From: Prevotellaceae bacterium
Lineage (GTDB): Bacteria; Bacteroidota; Bacteroidia; Bacteroidales; Bacteroidaceae
Direction: 5' to 3'
Assembly (NCBI GenBank): GCA_019420585.1
Contig: JAHZGX010000004.1
Location: 124,001 to 188,000 of the forward strand
DNA length: 64,000 bases
The stretch's first letter is position 1, and the number at the start of each line of letters is the position of its first letter. The translations under genes and the position numbers were made by a program. The notes below the pieces were generated by a model. The model saw only the letters and a list, made by a program, of their open reading frames with translations. It was not told the DNA's origin and did not search any database. Shown piece after piece: positions 43,589 through 54,300 of this stretch.

Positions 43589-43596
43589 CAAAGTTA
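43589..43596 (-). promoter_or_regulatory. -7 box for ndk
   Basis: The minus strand reads TAACTTTG, a TAnnTTTG match, 58 bp upstream of the ndk ATG. Confidence 0.55.
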
Positions 43597-43821
43597 GACA
43601 AAAAAAGCCAACCCAACAAAACCTTTTTCAACTTTTTAACTCATTGAACTTCACCGTTGCCTACGCAAAACTCCGAAGGAAGTGCTTTCAAAACCAAAAC
43701 AAGAGAGTACCAGGAACATCGGCATGCCCCCCATGACTGCATGCCAGACAGCAGGAAGAAGAAGCAATGCCTATCGCAGAAAACTACCGGCAAGCACCTA
43801 CCAAAGTTTAAGAGATAGTTT

Positions 43822-43853
43822 GTTGCGCATATCGGAAAAGCACTCTACCTTTG
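43822..43853 (+). promoter_or_regulatory. Full -33/-7 promoter for the GSCFA gene
   Basis: TACCTTTG at 43846-43853 matches the -7 consensus, and GTTG at 43822-43825 gives a -33 TTG element with a 20-bp spacer. The box is 21 bp upstream of the ATG. This is the most complete promoter of this type in the window. Confidence 0.6.
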
Positions 43854-43874
43854 CATTAAGGAACAAAGGGCATC

Positions 43875-44834
43875 ATGTCGGAAAACGTACTTTTCAGGAC
43901 TCCTGTGGAGACCACACCGTCACGCCATCCCATACAGCCTCATGATGGCTGCGTGCTGCTTGGATCATGCTTCGCCCAAGAGATGGCAAAGCGCATGAGT
44001 GAGTACAAGATGGATGTGATCTGCAATCCCTTGGGAACATTATATAATCCTGCCAGCATCAACCTGCTGGTGCACAAGGCGCTCCATCACGAAGAAGAAG
44101 CCTTGCCCACGTTCGAGCAGCAAGGACAATGGCACTGCTGGCTGGCCGGCACACAGGTATCCGGACACACCGAGGATAACTTACGCAACACCGTGAACCT
44201 GAAACTGGGGGAACTGAAAGAAACTCTGCTCCGAGCCTCACACCTAATAATAACCCTTGGCACCAATGTATGCTACCGTCTGAAGGAAGACGAAAGCGTG
44301 GTGGCCAACTGCCACAAGATGCCCGCAAGGCTGTTTGCAGAGGATGCGCTCCCGCCCGGACAATGCATGGACATATTGATGAACATGACCGAAGAACTGC
44401 TCGCCAGTAATCCTAACCTGCACATCACCTTTACCGTAAGCCCTTACCGCTATGCCAAATACGGACTACACAGGAGCCAACTGGCCAAAGCCACTCTACT
44501 CTTGGCCGTAGACGAGGTGTGCAACAAGGTGGAACAGGCCGATTACTTCCCTGCCTATGAGATATTGACCGATGAGTTGCGTGACTACCGCTTCTATGCT
44601 GATGACATGCTCCACCCATCGTCCGTAGCCGTGGACTTCATATGGAAACGCTTCTGCCAAACACATCTGAGCGAACACACACGCTGCTATCTGGAGGAAT
44701 ATGACCCCATACGCAAGGGACTTTCACACAAACCATCGAATCCCAACAGCACACAGCACAAAGCATTTCTGCTCACTCTGGCAGAGAAGGACAAGAGGCT
44801 AAGAGAGAAATACGGGATGAAGGTTGTAACTTAG
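43875..44834 (+). CDS. GSCFA-domain protein
   Basis: The 319-residue protein begins with the defining motif LLGSCFAQEMAKRM (about residues 28-41), which gives the family its name, and continues with HLIITLGTNVCYR and TFTVSPYRYAKYGLHRSQ. The fold resembles SGNH hydrolases, and the family is widespread in Bacteroidota, often next to cell-wall genes. The Ser of GSCFA may be the catalytic residue. Here it precedes murF-alr by 53 bp in the same direction, which suggests a peptidoglycan-related role. Confidence 0.88.
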   Translation: MSENVLFRTPVETTPSRHPIQPHDGCVLLGSCFAQEMAKRMSEYKMDVICNPLGTLYNPASINLLVHKALHHEEEALPTFEQQGQWHCWLAGTQVSGHTEDNLRNTVNLKLGELKETLLRASHLIITLGTNVCYRLKEDESVVANCHKMPARLFAEDALPPGQCMDILMNMTEELLASNPNLHITFTVSPYRYAKYGLHRSQLAKATLLLAVDEVCNKVEQADYFPAYEILTDELRDYRFYADDMLHPSSVAVDFIWKRFCQTHLSEHTRCYLEEYDPIRKGLSHKPSNPNSTQHKAFLLTLAEKDKRLREKYGMKVVT

Positions 44835-44887
44835 GACGGCACATCGTGCCAAAATCGCAGTAAGATAAAAGAACCTCACATAACATC

Positions 44888-47251
44888 ATGTACACGATAT
44901 CCGAAATAGCCACTCTGACCGGCGCACACCGCCTAGGAGAGAAAGAATACCAAATAGACTGGCTGCTGACAGATAGCCGAAGCCTCTGTTTCCCAGAATG
45001 CACACTGTTCTTCGCCTTGCGGACAGCACATGGGGACGGGCATCATTTCATTGAGGAACTTTACCGGCGAGGAGTGCGCAACTTTGTGGTGGACCACATG
45101 CCCGATGAAAACCTGCTTGAGGTAAACTTCCTACTGGTACCCGACACGCGCAAGGCTCTGCAGCGGCTGGCCGAACGGCACCGCGAGACATTCAGCATAC
45201 CCATTATAGGAATATCGGGAAGCAATGGGAAGACAACCGTCAAGGAGTGGCTGTACCAGATGCTCATGGACGAATTTACGGTGACGCGCAGCCCGCGCAG
45301 TTACAATTCCCAGATAGGCGTACCGCTCTCCGTGTGGGGACTATGGGAACAGAGTCAGATAGGGATCTTCGAAGCCGCAATATCCCAACCCGGGGAGATG
45401 GAATCACTGGAAGCCATCATACAGCCCACCATAGGGGTATTCACCTGCCTGGGGTCTGCACACCAGGAGAACTTCGAGAGCATGGAACAGAAATGTGCAG
45501 AGAAACTGAAACTGTTCCAAAACGCACAAACCCTAATATATCCTGCCGATGACCCCACGGTGAGCAAATGCGTGGAACAAATGGACTTCCACGGCAAACG
45601 GATTCCATGGCACAGCACTGGGCGGGGAGCCATGGAGGACAACAAGGAGATATGTCGCACCGTGTGCCGGTACCTGGGGCTATCAGAGGAGACCACAGAG
45701 CAACGCATCGGAAGGTTGGAGCCCGTGGCCATGCGCCTGGAGGTGAAGAGCGGGCACAATGGATGCACACTCATCAATGACTCATACAACAGCGACTTGG
45801 GCAGCCTGGACATCGCCCTCGACTTCATGAATCGCCGTTCAGAGCGCGATGGATTGAGCCGGGTTCTCATCCTAAGCGACATACAGCAGACCGGCATACC
45901 GGCCGACATGCTCTATACCCACGTCTCGCAAATGGCACGCCAACGGGGTCTTGACAGCATCATGGCCGTGGGGGCAGGACTGTGCTCCCACAGAGAATGC
46001 TTCAAGGAATGGGGTGACAGATGCAGGTTCTACGCCAACACAGAGGACTTGCTGCAGAGTGAGGAGTTCACACAACTGAGTCACAGCATGGTACTCATCA
46101 AGGGGGCACGCTCCTTCCACTTTGAACAGATCACCGACCGACTGGAGCAGAAGGTGCACGAAACCATATTGGAAGTCGACCTAGGCGCGGTGGTGAAGAA
46201 CCTCAACCATTACCGTGCTTTCATGAAACTCGGCACGCGCATGGTGTGCATGGTAAAGGCAGATGCCTATGGAGCAGGAGCCATCGAGGTGGCCAAGACA
46301 CTCCAAGACCACAGAGTCGACTATCTGGCTGTTGCCGTTGCCGATGAAGGAGTCACACTCAGGCAGGCAGGCATCACGTCCAACATCATAATCATGAATC
46401 CCGAAATGAGCAGTTTCCGCACACTATTCCAATATTCGCTGGAACCCGAAGTGTACAGTTTCCGACTGCTGGAAGCACTCATACATGAAGCCGAACGGGA
46501 GGGCGTGGTGGGATTTCCCGTACACATCAAACTAGACACAGGCATGCGGCGTATGGGATTTGACCCAGAGCGGGATATGGATGCACTGATACAGAGACTG
46601 AAACGGCAGAATGCCGTCATCCCACGCTCTGTATTCTCTCATTTCGTGGGCAGCGACAGCGATGACTTCGATGAGTTCTCGCGCCACCAGTTCGCGCTTT
46701 TCAAAAAAGGAAGCAAGCAATTGCAGGGAGCCTTCCGACACCATATTCTGAGACATATATGCAACAGTGCCGGAATAGAGCATTTCCCAGAATACCACCT
46801 GGACATGGTACGACTGGGGCTTGGCCTCTACGGTGTGGACAGCCGGACAAACAAAACCATCAACAATGTGAGCACACTGCGCACCACCATCCTGCAGATT
46901 CACGATGTGCCAGCAGGCGAAAGCGTAGGCTACAGCCGGCGTACCTTCCTCAGCCGTGACAGCCGCATTGCCAGCATCCCTATAGGTTATGCCGACGGTC
47001 TGGACCGGCACTTGGGCAACCGGCATGCTTACTGCTTAGTCAACGGGCGGCGCGCCGAATACGTGGGTAACATCTGCATGGACGTATGCATGATTGACGT
47101 TACGGACATAGACTGCAGGGAGGGCGATCAAGTCACCATCTTCGGTGCCGACCTTCCCGCATCCGTATTGGCAAACATTCTGGACACCATCCCTTACGAG
47201 GTGATGACCAGTGTGAGCAACAGGGTGAAACGCGTGTATTTCCAAGAATAA
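44888..47251 (+). CDS. Bifunctional MurF ligase and alanine racemase
   Basis: The 787 residues join two peptidoglycan enzymes. Residues 1 to about 420 are MurF, which adds D-Ala-D-Ala to the UDP-MurNAc tripeptide; the ATP site is GISGSNGKTTVKEW (about 107-120). Residues about 423-787 are alanine racemase, starting ILEVDLGAVVKNLNHYR; the PLP Lys is in MVKADAYGAGAIE (about 455), and the C-terminal YVGNICMDVCMIDV holds the other active-site region. The fusion is known in Bacteroidota and couples D-Ala production to its use. No frameshift separates the two parts. Confidence 0.95.
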   Translation: MYTISEIATLTGAHRLGEKEYQIDWLLTDSRSLCFPECTLFFALRTAHGDGHHFIEELYRRGVRNFVVDHMPDENLLEVNFLLVPDTRKALQRLAERHRETFSIPIIGISGSNGKTTVKEWLYQMLMDEFTVTRSPRSYNSQIGVPLSVWGLWEQSQIGIFEAAISQPGEMESLEAIIQPTIGVFTCLGSAHQENFESMEQKCAEKLKLFQNAQTLIYPADDPTVSKCVEQMDFHGKRIPWHSTGRGAMEDNKEICRTVCRYLGLSEETTEQRIGRLEPVAMRLEVKSGHNGCTLINDSYNSDLGSLDIALDFMNRRSERDGLSRVLILSDIQQTGIPADMLYTHVSQMARQRGLDSIMAVGAGLCSHRECFKEWGDRCRFYANTEDLLQSEEFTQLSHSMVLIKGARSFHFEQITDRLEQKVHETILEVDLGAVVKNLNHYRAFMKLGTRMVCMVKADAYGAGAIEVAKTLQDHRVDYLAVAVADEGVTLRQAGITSNIIIMNPEMSSFRTLFQYSLEPEVYSFRLLEALIHEAEREGVVGFPVHIKLDTGMRRMGFDPERDMDALIQRLKRQNAVIPRSVFSHFVGSDSDDFDEFSRHQFALFKKGSKQLQGAFRHHILRHICNSAGIEHFPEYHLDMVRLGLGLYGVDSRTNKTINNVSTLRTTILQIHDVPAGESVGYSRRTFLSRDSRIASIPIGYADGLDRHLGNRHAYCLVNGRRAEYVGNICMDVCMIDVTDIDCREGDQVTIFGADLPASVLANILDTIPYEVMTSVSNRVKRVYFQE

Positions 47252-47352
47252 ACGCATGAGCAAAGGCTGTTTTAAGACCAAAAGAAACAACTTAAAGTTC
47301 TGCACATCCACAAGGAAATCCATTCTAACCACCAATCAGAACTATTCTCGCC

Positions 47353-47691
47353 ATGGATCAACTAGGTATTAAATTCTATTGTCCTCATTGTGGCAGCCAA
47401 CGGTTAAAATTAAAAAGGAGAGGTTTTAGCATACGCAAGGCTCTTCTAGGGTCTATGGTAGCCGGATCCAACGGACTGCTAGCAGGATTCTTTGGGAGCA
47501 ACAATCTGAAAGCAATCTGTTCTGAATGTGGACGAGAATGGGAAATGGAAGAACTCCGAACAACCCCACTCTCCAAACAAGATAAACTGGAGATTAAACA
47601 AAATGAGGAAGACACCAGATGCGGCTGCTGGGTTGTCGTTGTCGTGACATTGATAATATTGATTATCCGCTCCTGCTTAAGACACCAGTAA
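47353..47691 (+). CDS. Small zinc-ribbon membrane protein
   Basis: I do not recognise a named family. The 112-residue product has two Cys pairs, CPHC (residues 10-13) and CSEC (about 56-59), forming a probable zinc ribbon, a Gly-rich weakly hydrophobic middle (LLGSMVAGSNGLLAGFFG), and a C-terminal hydrophobic helix (about 92-107, WVVVVVTLIILIIRSC). A cytosolic zinc ribbon tethered to the membrane by a tail anchor is the simplest reading. GC content is lower than that of the neighbours. It lies 101 bp after murF-alr. Confidence 0.72.
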   Translation: MDQLGIKFYCPHCGSQRLKLKRRGFSIRKALLGSMVAGSNGLLAGFFGSNNLKAICSECGREWEMEELRTTPLSKQDKLEIKQNEEDTRCGCWVVVVVTLIILIIRSCLRHQ

Positions 47692-47780
47692 AAGCACTAT
47701 CCCTTTTCTCTAAAGCGGTTGCTTTCACTACTGCAATAAAATTCGCCCCTAACAGGACATCCTCAAGAAAAGTCAACAAA

Positions 47781-47815
47781 GGGCTGTACGGCAACACGAA
47801 ATTGCCATACAGCCC
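47781..47815. terminator. Bidirectional terminator
   Basis: GGGCTGTACGGCAA (47781-47794) faces TTGCCATACAGCCC (47802-47815) with one mismatch and a 7-nt loop, between the convergent zinc-ribbon and cysQ genes. Confidence 0.65.
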
Positions 47816-47855
47816 CTAACTTTTGCAAGAAGCATTTCCGAACATCAGTGTCCAA

Positions 47856-48716
47856 TCACTCCACTAGAAACCAGGGATTGAGCAGGTTAGGCTTATTGTA
47901 CTCTAAAGGTTTGCCGGTCTCCGCACTTGTCACAGCCCGTCCTGCCGCACGGGCAACAGCATCACCGGCCGCTGTGTCCCACTCCATGGTAGGAGCATAG
48001 CGAGGATAGGCATCGGCCACGCCTTCTGCCACCAGGCATATCTTGATGCTGCTGCCACTACTCACCGTACGTACCTGCCCATGTATGCGCTCCATCTCCA
48101 GAATGTAAGCCTGCGTCTCTGAACTCATGTGGCTGCGTGAAGCCACTACGGTGAACACTTCATGGCCGTCAGCAGCAGGCAAGGGTTGACCAACGAATGA
48201 GCCTTGACAGGGTATTGTGCCTCCACAGGAAAGGAAGGACGGCAATTCCGTAAGCGAGGGTAGAGCACCGCCACACACCGGCACTGAAGTTTTCCATGCT
48301 CCCACGCCCACTATACCATAATATAATGTACGCGTAACGGGTACGTACACAACGCCCACCACCGGCTGTCCATGCTCCACTAGAGCCACATTGACGGTAA
48401 ATTCCCCGTTCTTCTTGATGAACTCCTTGGTACCATCAAGCGGGTCCACCACCCACAGCCTTTCCCATGCACCACGTTGCTCATAAGGCAGATGCTGCCC
48501 TTCCTCGCTCAACACAGGAATGCCAGTGCTCTCTAAATGACACATGATGACCTCATGCGATGCCTTGTCGGCCAAGGTGAGCGGACTATTATCGGCCTTG
48601 CGTTCAACGCCGAAGTCTTGCTTGGGGTCGGTATAGATGCGCATAATCTCCTCGCCCGCTTCAATCGAGGCAAGCAAGGCTTTCTGCATAAGCAGTTCCA
48701 TTTGTTCCTTTTCCAT
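47856..48716 (-). CDS. cysQ: 3'(2'),5'-bisphosphate nucleotidase
   Basis: CysQ hydrolyses PAP, a by-product of sulfate assimilation and cofactor reactions, to AMP. The 286-residue protein has the inositol-monophosphatase fold with metal-binding motifs LSEEGQ (about residue 75), VVDPLDGTKEFIKKNGEFTV (about 93-112) and MEWDTAAGDAVARAAG near the C terminus. Length is slightly above the E. coli enzyme (246), with an insert in the middle. It follows the C10 protease gene by 33 bp. Confidence 0.93.
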   Translation of the reverse strand: MEKEQMELLMQKALLASIEAGEEIMRIYTDPKQDFGVERKADNSPLTLADKASHEVIMCHLESTGIPVLSEEGQHLPYEQRGAWERLWVVDPLDGTKEFIKKNGEFTVNVALVEHGQPVVGVVYVPVTRTLYYGIVGVGAWKTSVPVCGGALPSLTELPSFLSCGGTIPCQGSFVGQPLPAADGHEVFTVVASRSHMSSETQAYILEMERIHGQVRTVSSGSSIKICLVAEGVADAYPRYAPTMEWDTAAGDAVARAAGRAVTSAETGKPLEYNKPNLLNPWFLVE

Positions 48717-48749
48717 AATCTTGCATTACGCCTGCAGGACACGCAGAAC

Positions 48750-50702
48750 CTATCTTGTAATTATTTTTCTACTATTTCCATTCACTTTTTCTACCACAAT
48801 ACCACGCCGTCCCACCATCCAGGGAAGTCCATCCAGGCTATAGCGAATAACTGAGGAATCAACCTTTCCGCCAACTCCCTCCACAGCGGAAGGCACATAA
48901 GGATGCACCCGCACCTGCCGGAGAGGACGCGGAGAGAGCCACACCAAACTGTCAGTAAAGAGATTACAGTCATAGGCCAGACAGAGTTCATAGTCTCCTG
49001 CCGGCAGATGGACAGGTGTCCGGCGGAAAGTGAAAGCAACCTCCTCGCCCGGAGAAAGCCACACACCCTGATACTGCAAGGCATGACAGCGGGTAGTGTC
49101 GGCAACCTCGCGCAAAAGCACAGAGAGTCGCCCACAATACTCAGAAGAGCCAACATTACGTAAAGAAAGCGAGAAGGGAGGACGCTGATTGGTGTACACG
49201 CTGTCAGGAAACTCCCAGGAAAGGAGTTCGAGGCGAGTTTCCCGTGCAGTATCGACACGGAGAATGAGACTGTCACGAGTAGCCTGCAACAATACGTGAG
49301 AGGGAGTGCCCATGCTGGCACGCGCCAGTGTCCAGCCGCCATGAGGCTCACGCACGGCAGGACACACCCGATAAAGTCCGTTGCCAACGGCGGGAGGCAC
49401 AGAGAACACAAGAGTGTCGGTATAAGTACTGTCCGTCAGTTCTTCCAAAGAAAACGAATGCGGATAGTCTGCCAACGTGCATACGACACTATCCCCACAA
49501 AGCAACACCAAATGTACGGCATCGGCAGACGCGGCATTCCAGCCCACATTGGCCAAATGGGAAGTTGCCACCGCAAGTTGCCCGTCACGGGTGGCAGCCA
49601 CCGCCACAGGCTCTACCGAAGCCATGCCAAAAGAATGGCACACCCTAGAGGAGCCCGAGGAAGGACGCACACCCACAGTCATGCACTGCAGCAGGTTCAG
49701 CCCTCCCTCGGCACTTTCAGGGTCGTACCAGTCAGGCTGTTTCGGGGTCAAATGAGGCAGATAATAGAAGCCGTCAGCATCACCACCCAGTCCAAAATTC
49801 ATATGAAAAAGTCCATCCTTGTCATAGCCATCGCACACCAAGGCATGGGAAAGGGTGGGCGACTGGGCAGAGAAAAGCACGGGACGGCCGGCAGACAGTT
49901 CTTCCAGCAGCATGCCTTCCCACTCCGCACGACTGAAGAAGTCACGGAAGTAAATCTGCATGCCCTCATCATACCCAAACCAGCGATGGAGGGCAATGGC
50001 CTGGCATACACTGCGGGCAGCACTGGCCTCCAGTCCGTAACGCATTTCCACAGACACGCCACAATCACGAAGCAGTCGGCCGGCCTCCAGCAAACCGACA
50101 TCGATGGAATCAGGAGCACCTTCATACACATCACGCATCAAGTCCCACCGGTATTCATGACCGAAATCAGCCTCAAGCAATTGCCCGCAGCCAAGGCTGT
50201 CCACATAGGCATGCGGCCCATTGCCCCAAGCAGGCCAACGCCAGTAACGCATGACCTGCGCCATGGCTAGTGCCACACAACCCACCAGACAATGTTGTCC
50301 GTCAATCATGGGAGCACATATATTATAAGGTTCCGGCTGGTTCCAGGAATCAGTAAGCAACGGTTCCACCGCTTGCTTCACCCCAGCAGGCAACACTCTG
50401 AGAACAGGCTCCTCCACCCTGCCCTCATCATAGGACCGGAGAAAAGAGAGGAACAGAGGATTGGCCAAAGCACGCTCCGGATTGCCATGCAACGAATAGC
50501 CCAGCAGCACATCCTCCCCCTGTCCATTCCCGAGCACGCAGAATCCAGAACCACGCAAAGGTTGACACAAATAGTAGGCACCACGCGGTGAGCGATGGAC
50601 AACCCGCATTCGTTGTCTGAATTTTTCCGGACACCTTTGGGCAAATATCACATGCGGAAGAAGACTGAGCAGGATGACAAGGAAAGGGAAACGTGCCATC
50701 AT
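48750..50702 (-). CDS. Exported C10 (streptopain-family) cysteine protease
   Basis: The 650 residues start with a signal peptide (MMARFPFLVILLSLLPHVIFA) and a Spi-type propeptide (about 24-90, SGFCVLGNGQGEDVLLGYS). The protease domain has the catalytic Cys in HCLVGCVALAMAQVM (about residue 142) and His in LSHALVCDGYD (about 286). The usual NWGWGG motif is HMNFGLGG here, replacing two Trp. Beta-sandwich domains follow, and the C terminus (VIRYSLDGLPW, then GIVVEKVNGNSRKIIT) resembles a type A sorting signal for the type IX system. The start overlaps the ruvA stop by 4 bp. Interpain A of Prevotella is a comparable enzyme. Confidence 0.88.
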   Translation of the reverse strand: MMARFPFLVILLSLLPHVIFAQRCPEKFRQRMRVVHRSPRGAYYLCQPLRGSGFCVLGNGQGEDVLLGYSLHGNPERALANPLFLSFLRSYDEGRVEEPVLRVLPAGVKQAVEPLLTDSWNQPEPYNICAPMIDGQHCLVGCVALAMAQVMRYWRWPAWGNGPHAYVDSLGCGQLLEADFGHEYRWDLMRDVYEGAPDSIDVGLLEAGRLLRDCGVSVEMRYGLEASAARSVCQAIALHRWFGYDEGMQIYFRDFFSRAEWEGMLLEELSAGRPVLFSAQSPTLSHALVCDGYDKDGLFHMNFGLGGDADGFYYLPHLTPKQPDWYDPESAEGGLNLLQCMTVGVRPSSGSSRVCHSFGMASVEPVAVAATRDGQLAVATSHLANVGWNAASADAVHLVLLCGDSVVCTLADYPHSFSLEELTDSTYTDTLVFSVPPAVGNGLYRVCPAVREPHGGWTLARASMGTPSHVLLQATRDSLILRVDTARETRLELLSWEFPDSVYTNQRPPFSLSLRNVGSSEYCGRLSVLLREVADTTRCHALQYQGVWLSPGEEVAFTFRRTPVHLPAGDYELCLAYDCNLFTDSLVWLSPRPLRQVRVHPYVPSAVEGVGGKVDSSVIRYSLDGLPWMVGRRGIVVEKVNGNSRKIITR

Positions 50703-51301
50703 AGCATCTTCAGTGCCAACTTAATGACGCGTTCCACAGGTGCATCTGGCTCATCCCGCAATATCTGCTGCACGACCTTATGGGTGGGAGCAGGGCTGAA
50801 GCCCAGCATGGTGAGGGCAGAGATGGCCTCGTCCTGCACTTCCTTGTTGACCGGAACGGCAGAAGAAGCAGCCGAGGCACTCACCGCAGCATCAATACCC
50901 AGGGTGGCAATCTTGTCACGCAAATCCACGATGATGCGCTGTGCCGCCTTGGGGCCGATGCCCTTCACCTGCCTAAGCATCTTGTCATTGCCATCGCTGA
51001 TGACTCCGCAAAGTTCCGCTGGGTTCATGGCAGACAAGGCCATGCGTGCCATGACTGCCCCTATGCCGCTCACACTAGTAAGCAGAAGAAACAATTCACG
51101 CTCCTGACGCGTGGAGAACCCCCACAACTGGTAAGCATCCTCGCGTATAGCCTCAGTTATCCACAGTTTGACCTCCTGCTTTCCCTGCAAGGAGACATAA
51201 GTGTTCAAAGATATGTTCACGCCATACCCCACTCCTCCACACTCCACCACAGCCAAGGCAGGAGTAAGTTCATCAAGCGTTCCTTTCAGATATTCTATCA
51301 T
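50699..51301 (-). CDS. ruvA: Holliday junction branch-migration protein RuvA
   Basis: RuvA tetramers bind Holliday junctions and load the RuvB motor. The 200 residues have the OB-fold N terminus (MIEYLKGTLDELTPALAVVE), then helix-hairpin-helix motifs VSGIGAVMARMAL and VKGIGPKAAQRIIVDL (about 71-130), and the C-terminal RuvB-binding domain. It is divergent from sprA across 65 bp, the usual Bacteroidota neighbourhood. A -7 box lies 38 bp upstream of the ATG. Confidence 0.96.
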   Translation of the reverse strand: MIEYLKGTLDELTPALAVVECGGVGYGVNISLNTYVSLQGKQEVKLWITEAIREDAYQLWGFSTRQERELFLLLTSVSGIGAVMARMALSAMNPAELCGVISDGNDKMLRQVKGIGPKAAQRIIVDLRDKIATLGIDAAVSASAASSAVPVNKEVQDEAISALTMLGFSPAPTHKVVQQILRDEPDAPVERVIKLALKML

Positions 51302-51339
51302 AAGTCAGTTACTTGTCGTTTGGTTGTCACTCTGTTGCA

Positions 51340-51347
51340 CAAAGATA
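51340..51347 (-). promoter_or_regulatory. -7 box for ruvA
   Basis: The minus strand reads TATCTTTG, matching TAnnTTTG, in the 65-bp interval shared with sprA. No equivalent box was seen for sprA within the interval. Confidence 0.55.
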
Positions 51348-51366
51348 GGCCATTTGCAGGAAACAC

Positions 51367-54300
51367 ATGGGGAAGCATGAGAAAAATTGCCGGAAGGGCA
51401 ATAAAAAGGAGAAAGTGCTCGTTATATTTATCGTGAGCGCGCGCAAACTGACCATAGCCCTACTCTGTTCGCTGGCAGGCCCTTTCCTGCTGGCCACATC
51501 TCCATCCACGCCGCGCTGGGCAGAGCAGGCACCAGCCGACACCGCCACACAGAAGAAGAAGCCACGCTACAGCGTGAGGAAGACCACGGCACAGGACACC
51601 AAAGACCTGGAGCACAAGACGGCTGATCTGAAAGACCCCGACAACATTAAAACCGAAGTAACCTATGATGAGAAGGACAACACTTACAGCGTGGGAACCA
51701 CCCTGGACCTGACCGGCAACCGCAACTCAAGCGGGAAAGGTAACGGGAAAAGCAGCACAACCAAAGGCAGCACAGGAAGAACACCGGCCTCAGGAAGCAC
51801 GAAGGGCAGCGGCCAACAAGCCGGGACTGTGCTCGGGACAGCCACAGGATACCTGAATGCCCCACTCTTGATGTCACCCGAGGAGTACCAGAAATGGTCG
51901 CTCCGGCAAAGCATGGCTCAATACTGGAGGCAGAAGAACCAAGAGGCGTTCGAGAATGAGGGGAAGAGCAAGTTCGACTTCACCGACATGCACTTTGACC
52001 TGGGACCTGCAGAGAAATTCTTTGGCCCGGGCGGTGTACAGATAAAGACACAGGGAAGCGCCGAAGTGAAGATGGGTGCGAACATGAAAAAAGTGGACAA
52101 CCCAGCCCTGGCCGCCAGCCGGCGCAAGACGTTCGGATTTGACTTTGATGAGAAAATCAACCTTTCGCTAAACGGCAAGGTAGGAGACAAGATTGACCTG
52201 AACCTGAACTACAACACGGAAGCAACCTTCGACTTCGACTCACAGAACATGAAGTTGAAGTACGATGGCAAGGAAGACGAAATCATCAAACTCATTGAGG
52301 CCGGCAACGTGTCCTTCCCCAGCAACATGAGCCTGGTGCCGGGCGTAAGCAGCCTGTTCGGCCTGCGGACAGACTTTCAGTTCGGCAAACTGAAAATGCA
52401 AACGGTGTTCAGTCAGAAGAAGAGCGCCACAGCCAGCGCGTCAAGCAAGGGCGGCACACAGACCACGAACTTCGAGTTCAGCGCAACCAACTACGAGGAG
52501 AACAAGCACTTCTTCCTTTCCCACTTCTTCCGCGAGCAGTATGACAAGAACATGCGCACCCTGCCCACCATCGCAAGCGGCATCAACATCAAGCGTGTGG
52601 AGATATGGGTGACCAACAAGAGCGGCAACAGCGAAAGCAACCGCAACGTCATCGCGCTGGCCGACTTGGGAGAGTCTGCGTATATAAGCAACCCTATGTG
52701 GACTTCCAACGGCATCTCCGTGCCCAGCAACAGGACAAACACAGAGTACGATGCCCTGCTGAACAACTATTCCGAGGCACGTGACATATCGCAAGCCACG
52801 AACATCTTGGACGGCATACCGGGATTTGAAGGTTCGATAGACTATGAGAAACTCCAGTCTGCCCGCAAACTGTCATCCAGCGAATACACGCTCAACAGTT
52901 CACTAGGATACGTCAGCCTGAGCAACACATTGCAGACCGACGACGTGCTGGCCGTGGCCTACGAGTATACTTACGGAGGCGTCACCTACCAGGTGGGAGA
53001 ATTTGCCAGCGACCTGACCAACAACACGCAAGCCTTATTCGTAAAGTTGCTAAAGGGAACCACCGGCAGTCCCAACCTGCCCACCTGGCGGCTGATGATG
53101 AAAAACGTGTACAACCTGGGGGCAAACAACGTGCAGAAGGAGAAGTTCCGCTTGGACATCAAATACCTGAGTGACTCCACAGGAGTTTACCTGACCTACC
53201 TGCCCGAGGAAAGCCTGAAGAACACAACACTGCTCCGCGCCATGAACCTTGACCGACTGGACTCCAAGGGCAACGCCAACGCCGATGGGCAGTTTGACTT
53301 CGTGGAAGGGTTCACCATACAGAAAGGGCGCGTGTTCTTCCCCGTGACAGAACCCTTCGGAAAGCACCTGCGTGACTGGATCAAGAACGATGCGTTGGCC
53401 AACAAATACTGCTTTGACGAACTATATGACAGCACCAAGACAGTGGCCAAGCAGATTGCCGAGCACGACAAGTTCCTACTGACAGGCCGATACAAGGGCA
53501 ACAGTGCCGGCGAGATTGACCTGGGAGTGACCAATGTGGCACAAGGTTCCGTTGTGGTGACAGCAGGAGGAGTGACACTGACAGAGAATACCGACTACAC
53601 CGTGGACTACAGCATGGGGCGTGTGACCATTATCAACCAGAGCCTCATCGATGCCGGTACCGCCATCAACGCCAGCGTGGAAAGCAACGACAACTACGGC
53701 ATGCAGCGCAAGACCATGGTGGGCGTGAACATGGACTACGAGGTGAACAAGAACCTGACGCTGGGCGGAACGCTGATGTTCCTCAACGAGCAGCCACTCA
53801 CCACCAAGGTGAACATGGGCAGCGAGCCGCTCAAGAACACCCTGTGGGGCGCACACATCAGTTGGAGAAAAGAGAGCCAGTGGCTGACGAACCTCATCGA
53901 CAAACTGCCGCTCATACAGGCCACGCAGCCCAGTCAGATAACCTTCAATGCCGAGTTCGCCCAACTGCTGGCCGGGCAGAACAAGAAGATACAGGGCAGT
54001 GCATCCTACCTGGATGACTTTGAAAGCAGCAGTTACAAGAGCAGCCTCTCGCAACCGACCTACTGGACCATGTCGTCAACGCCCAGCATGTTTGCAGAGA
54101 GCAGGCTCTCCAACGACCTTTCCTATGGTTACAACCGCGCCCTGCTGGCTTGGTACTACATCGACCCCATCTTCACACGCCGCAGCAGCACGCTTACGCC
54201 GAGCCACATCAAGAGCGACCTCAACCAACTCTCCAACCACTACGTGCGCGAGGTATACGAGCGCGAACTCTACCCGCAAAAGCAGCAGAACAGTTACACC

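Larger units (their letters stand above)
43531..43874. other. Divergent promoter interval
   Basis: This 344-bp interval separates divergent ndk and GSCFA genes. It contains a -7 box for each. The short frames in the middle do not look like genes. Confidence 0.6.
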
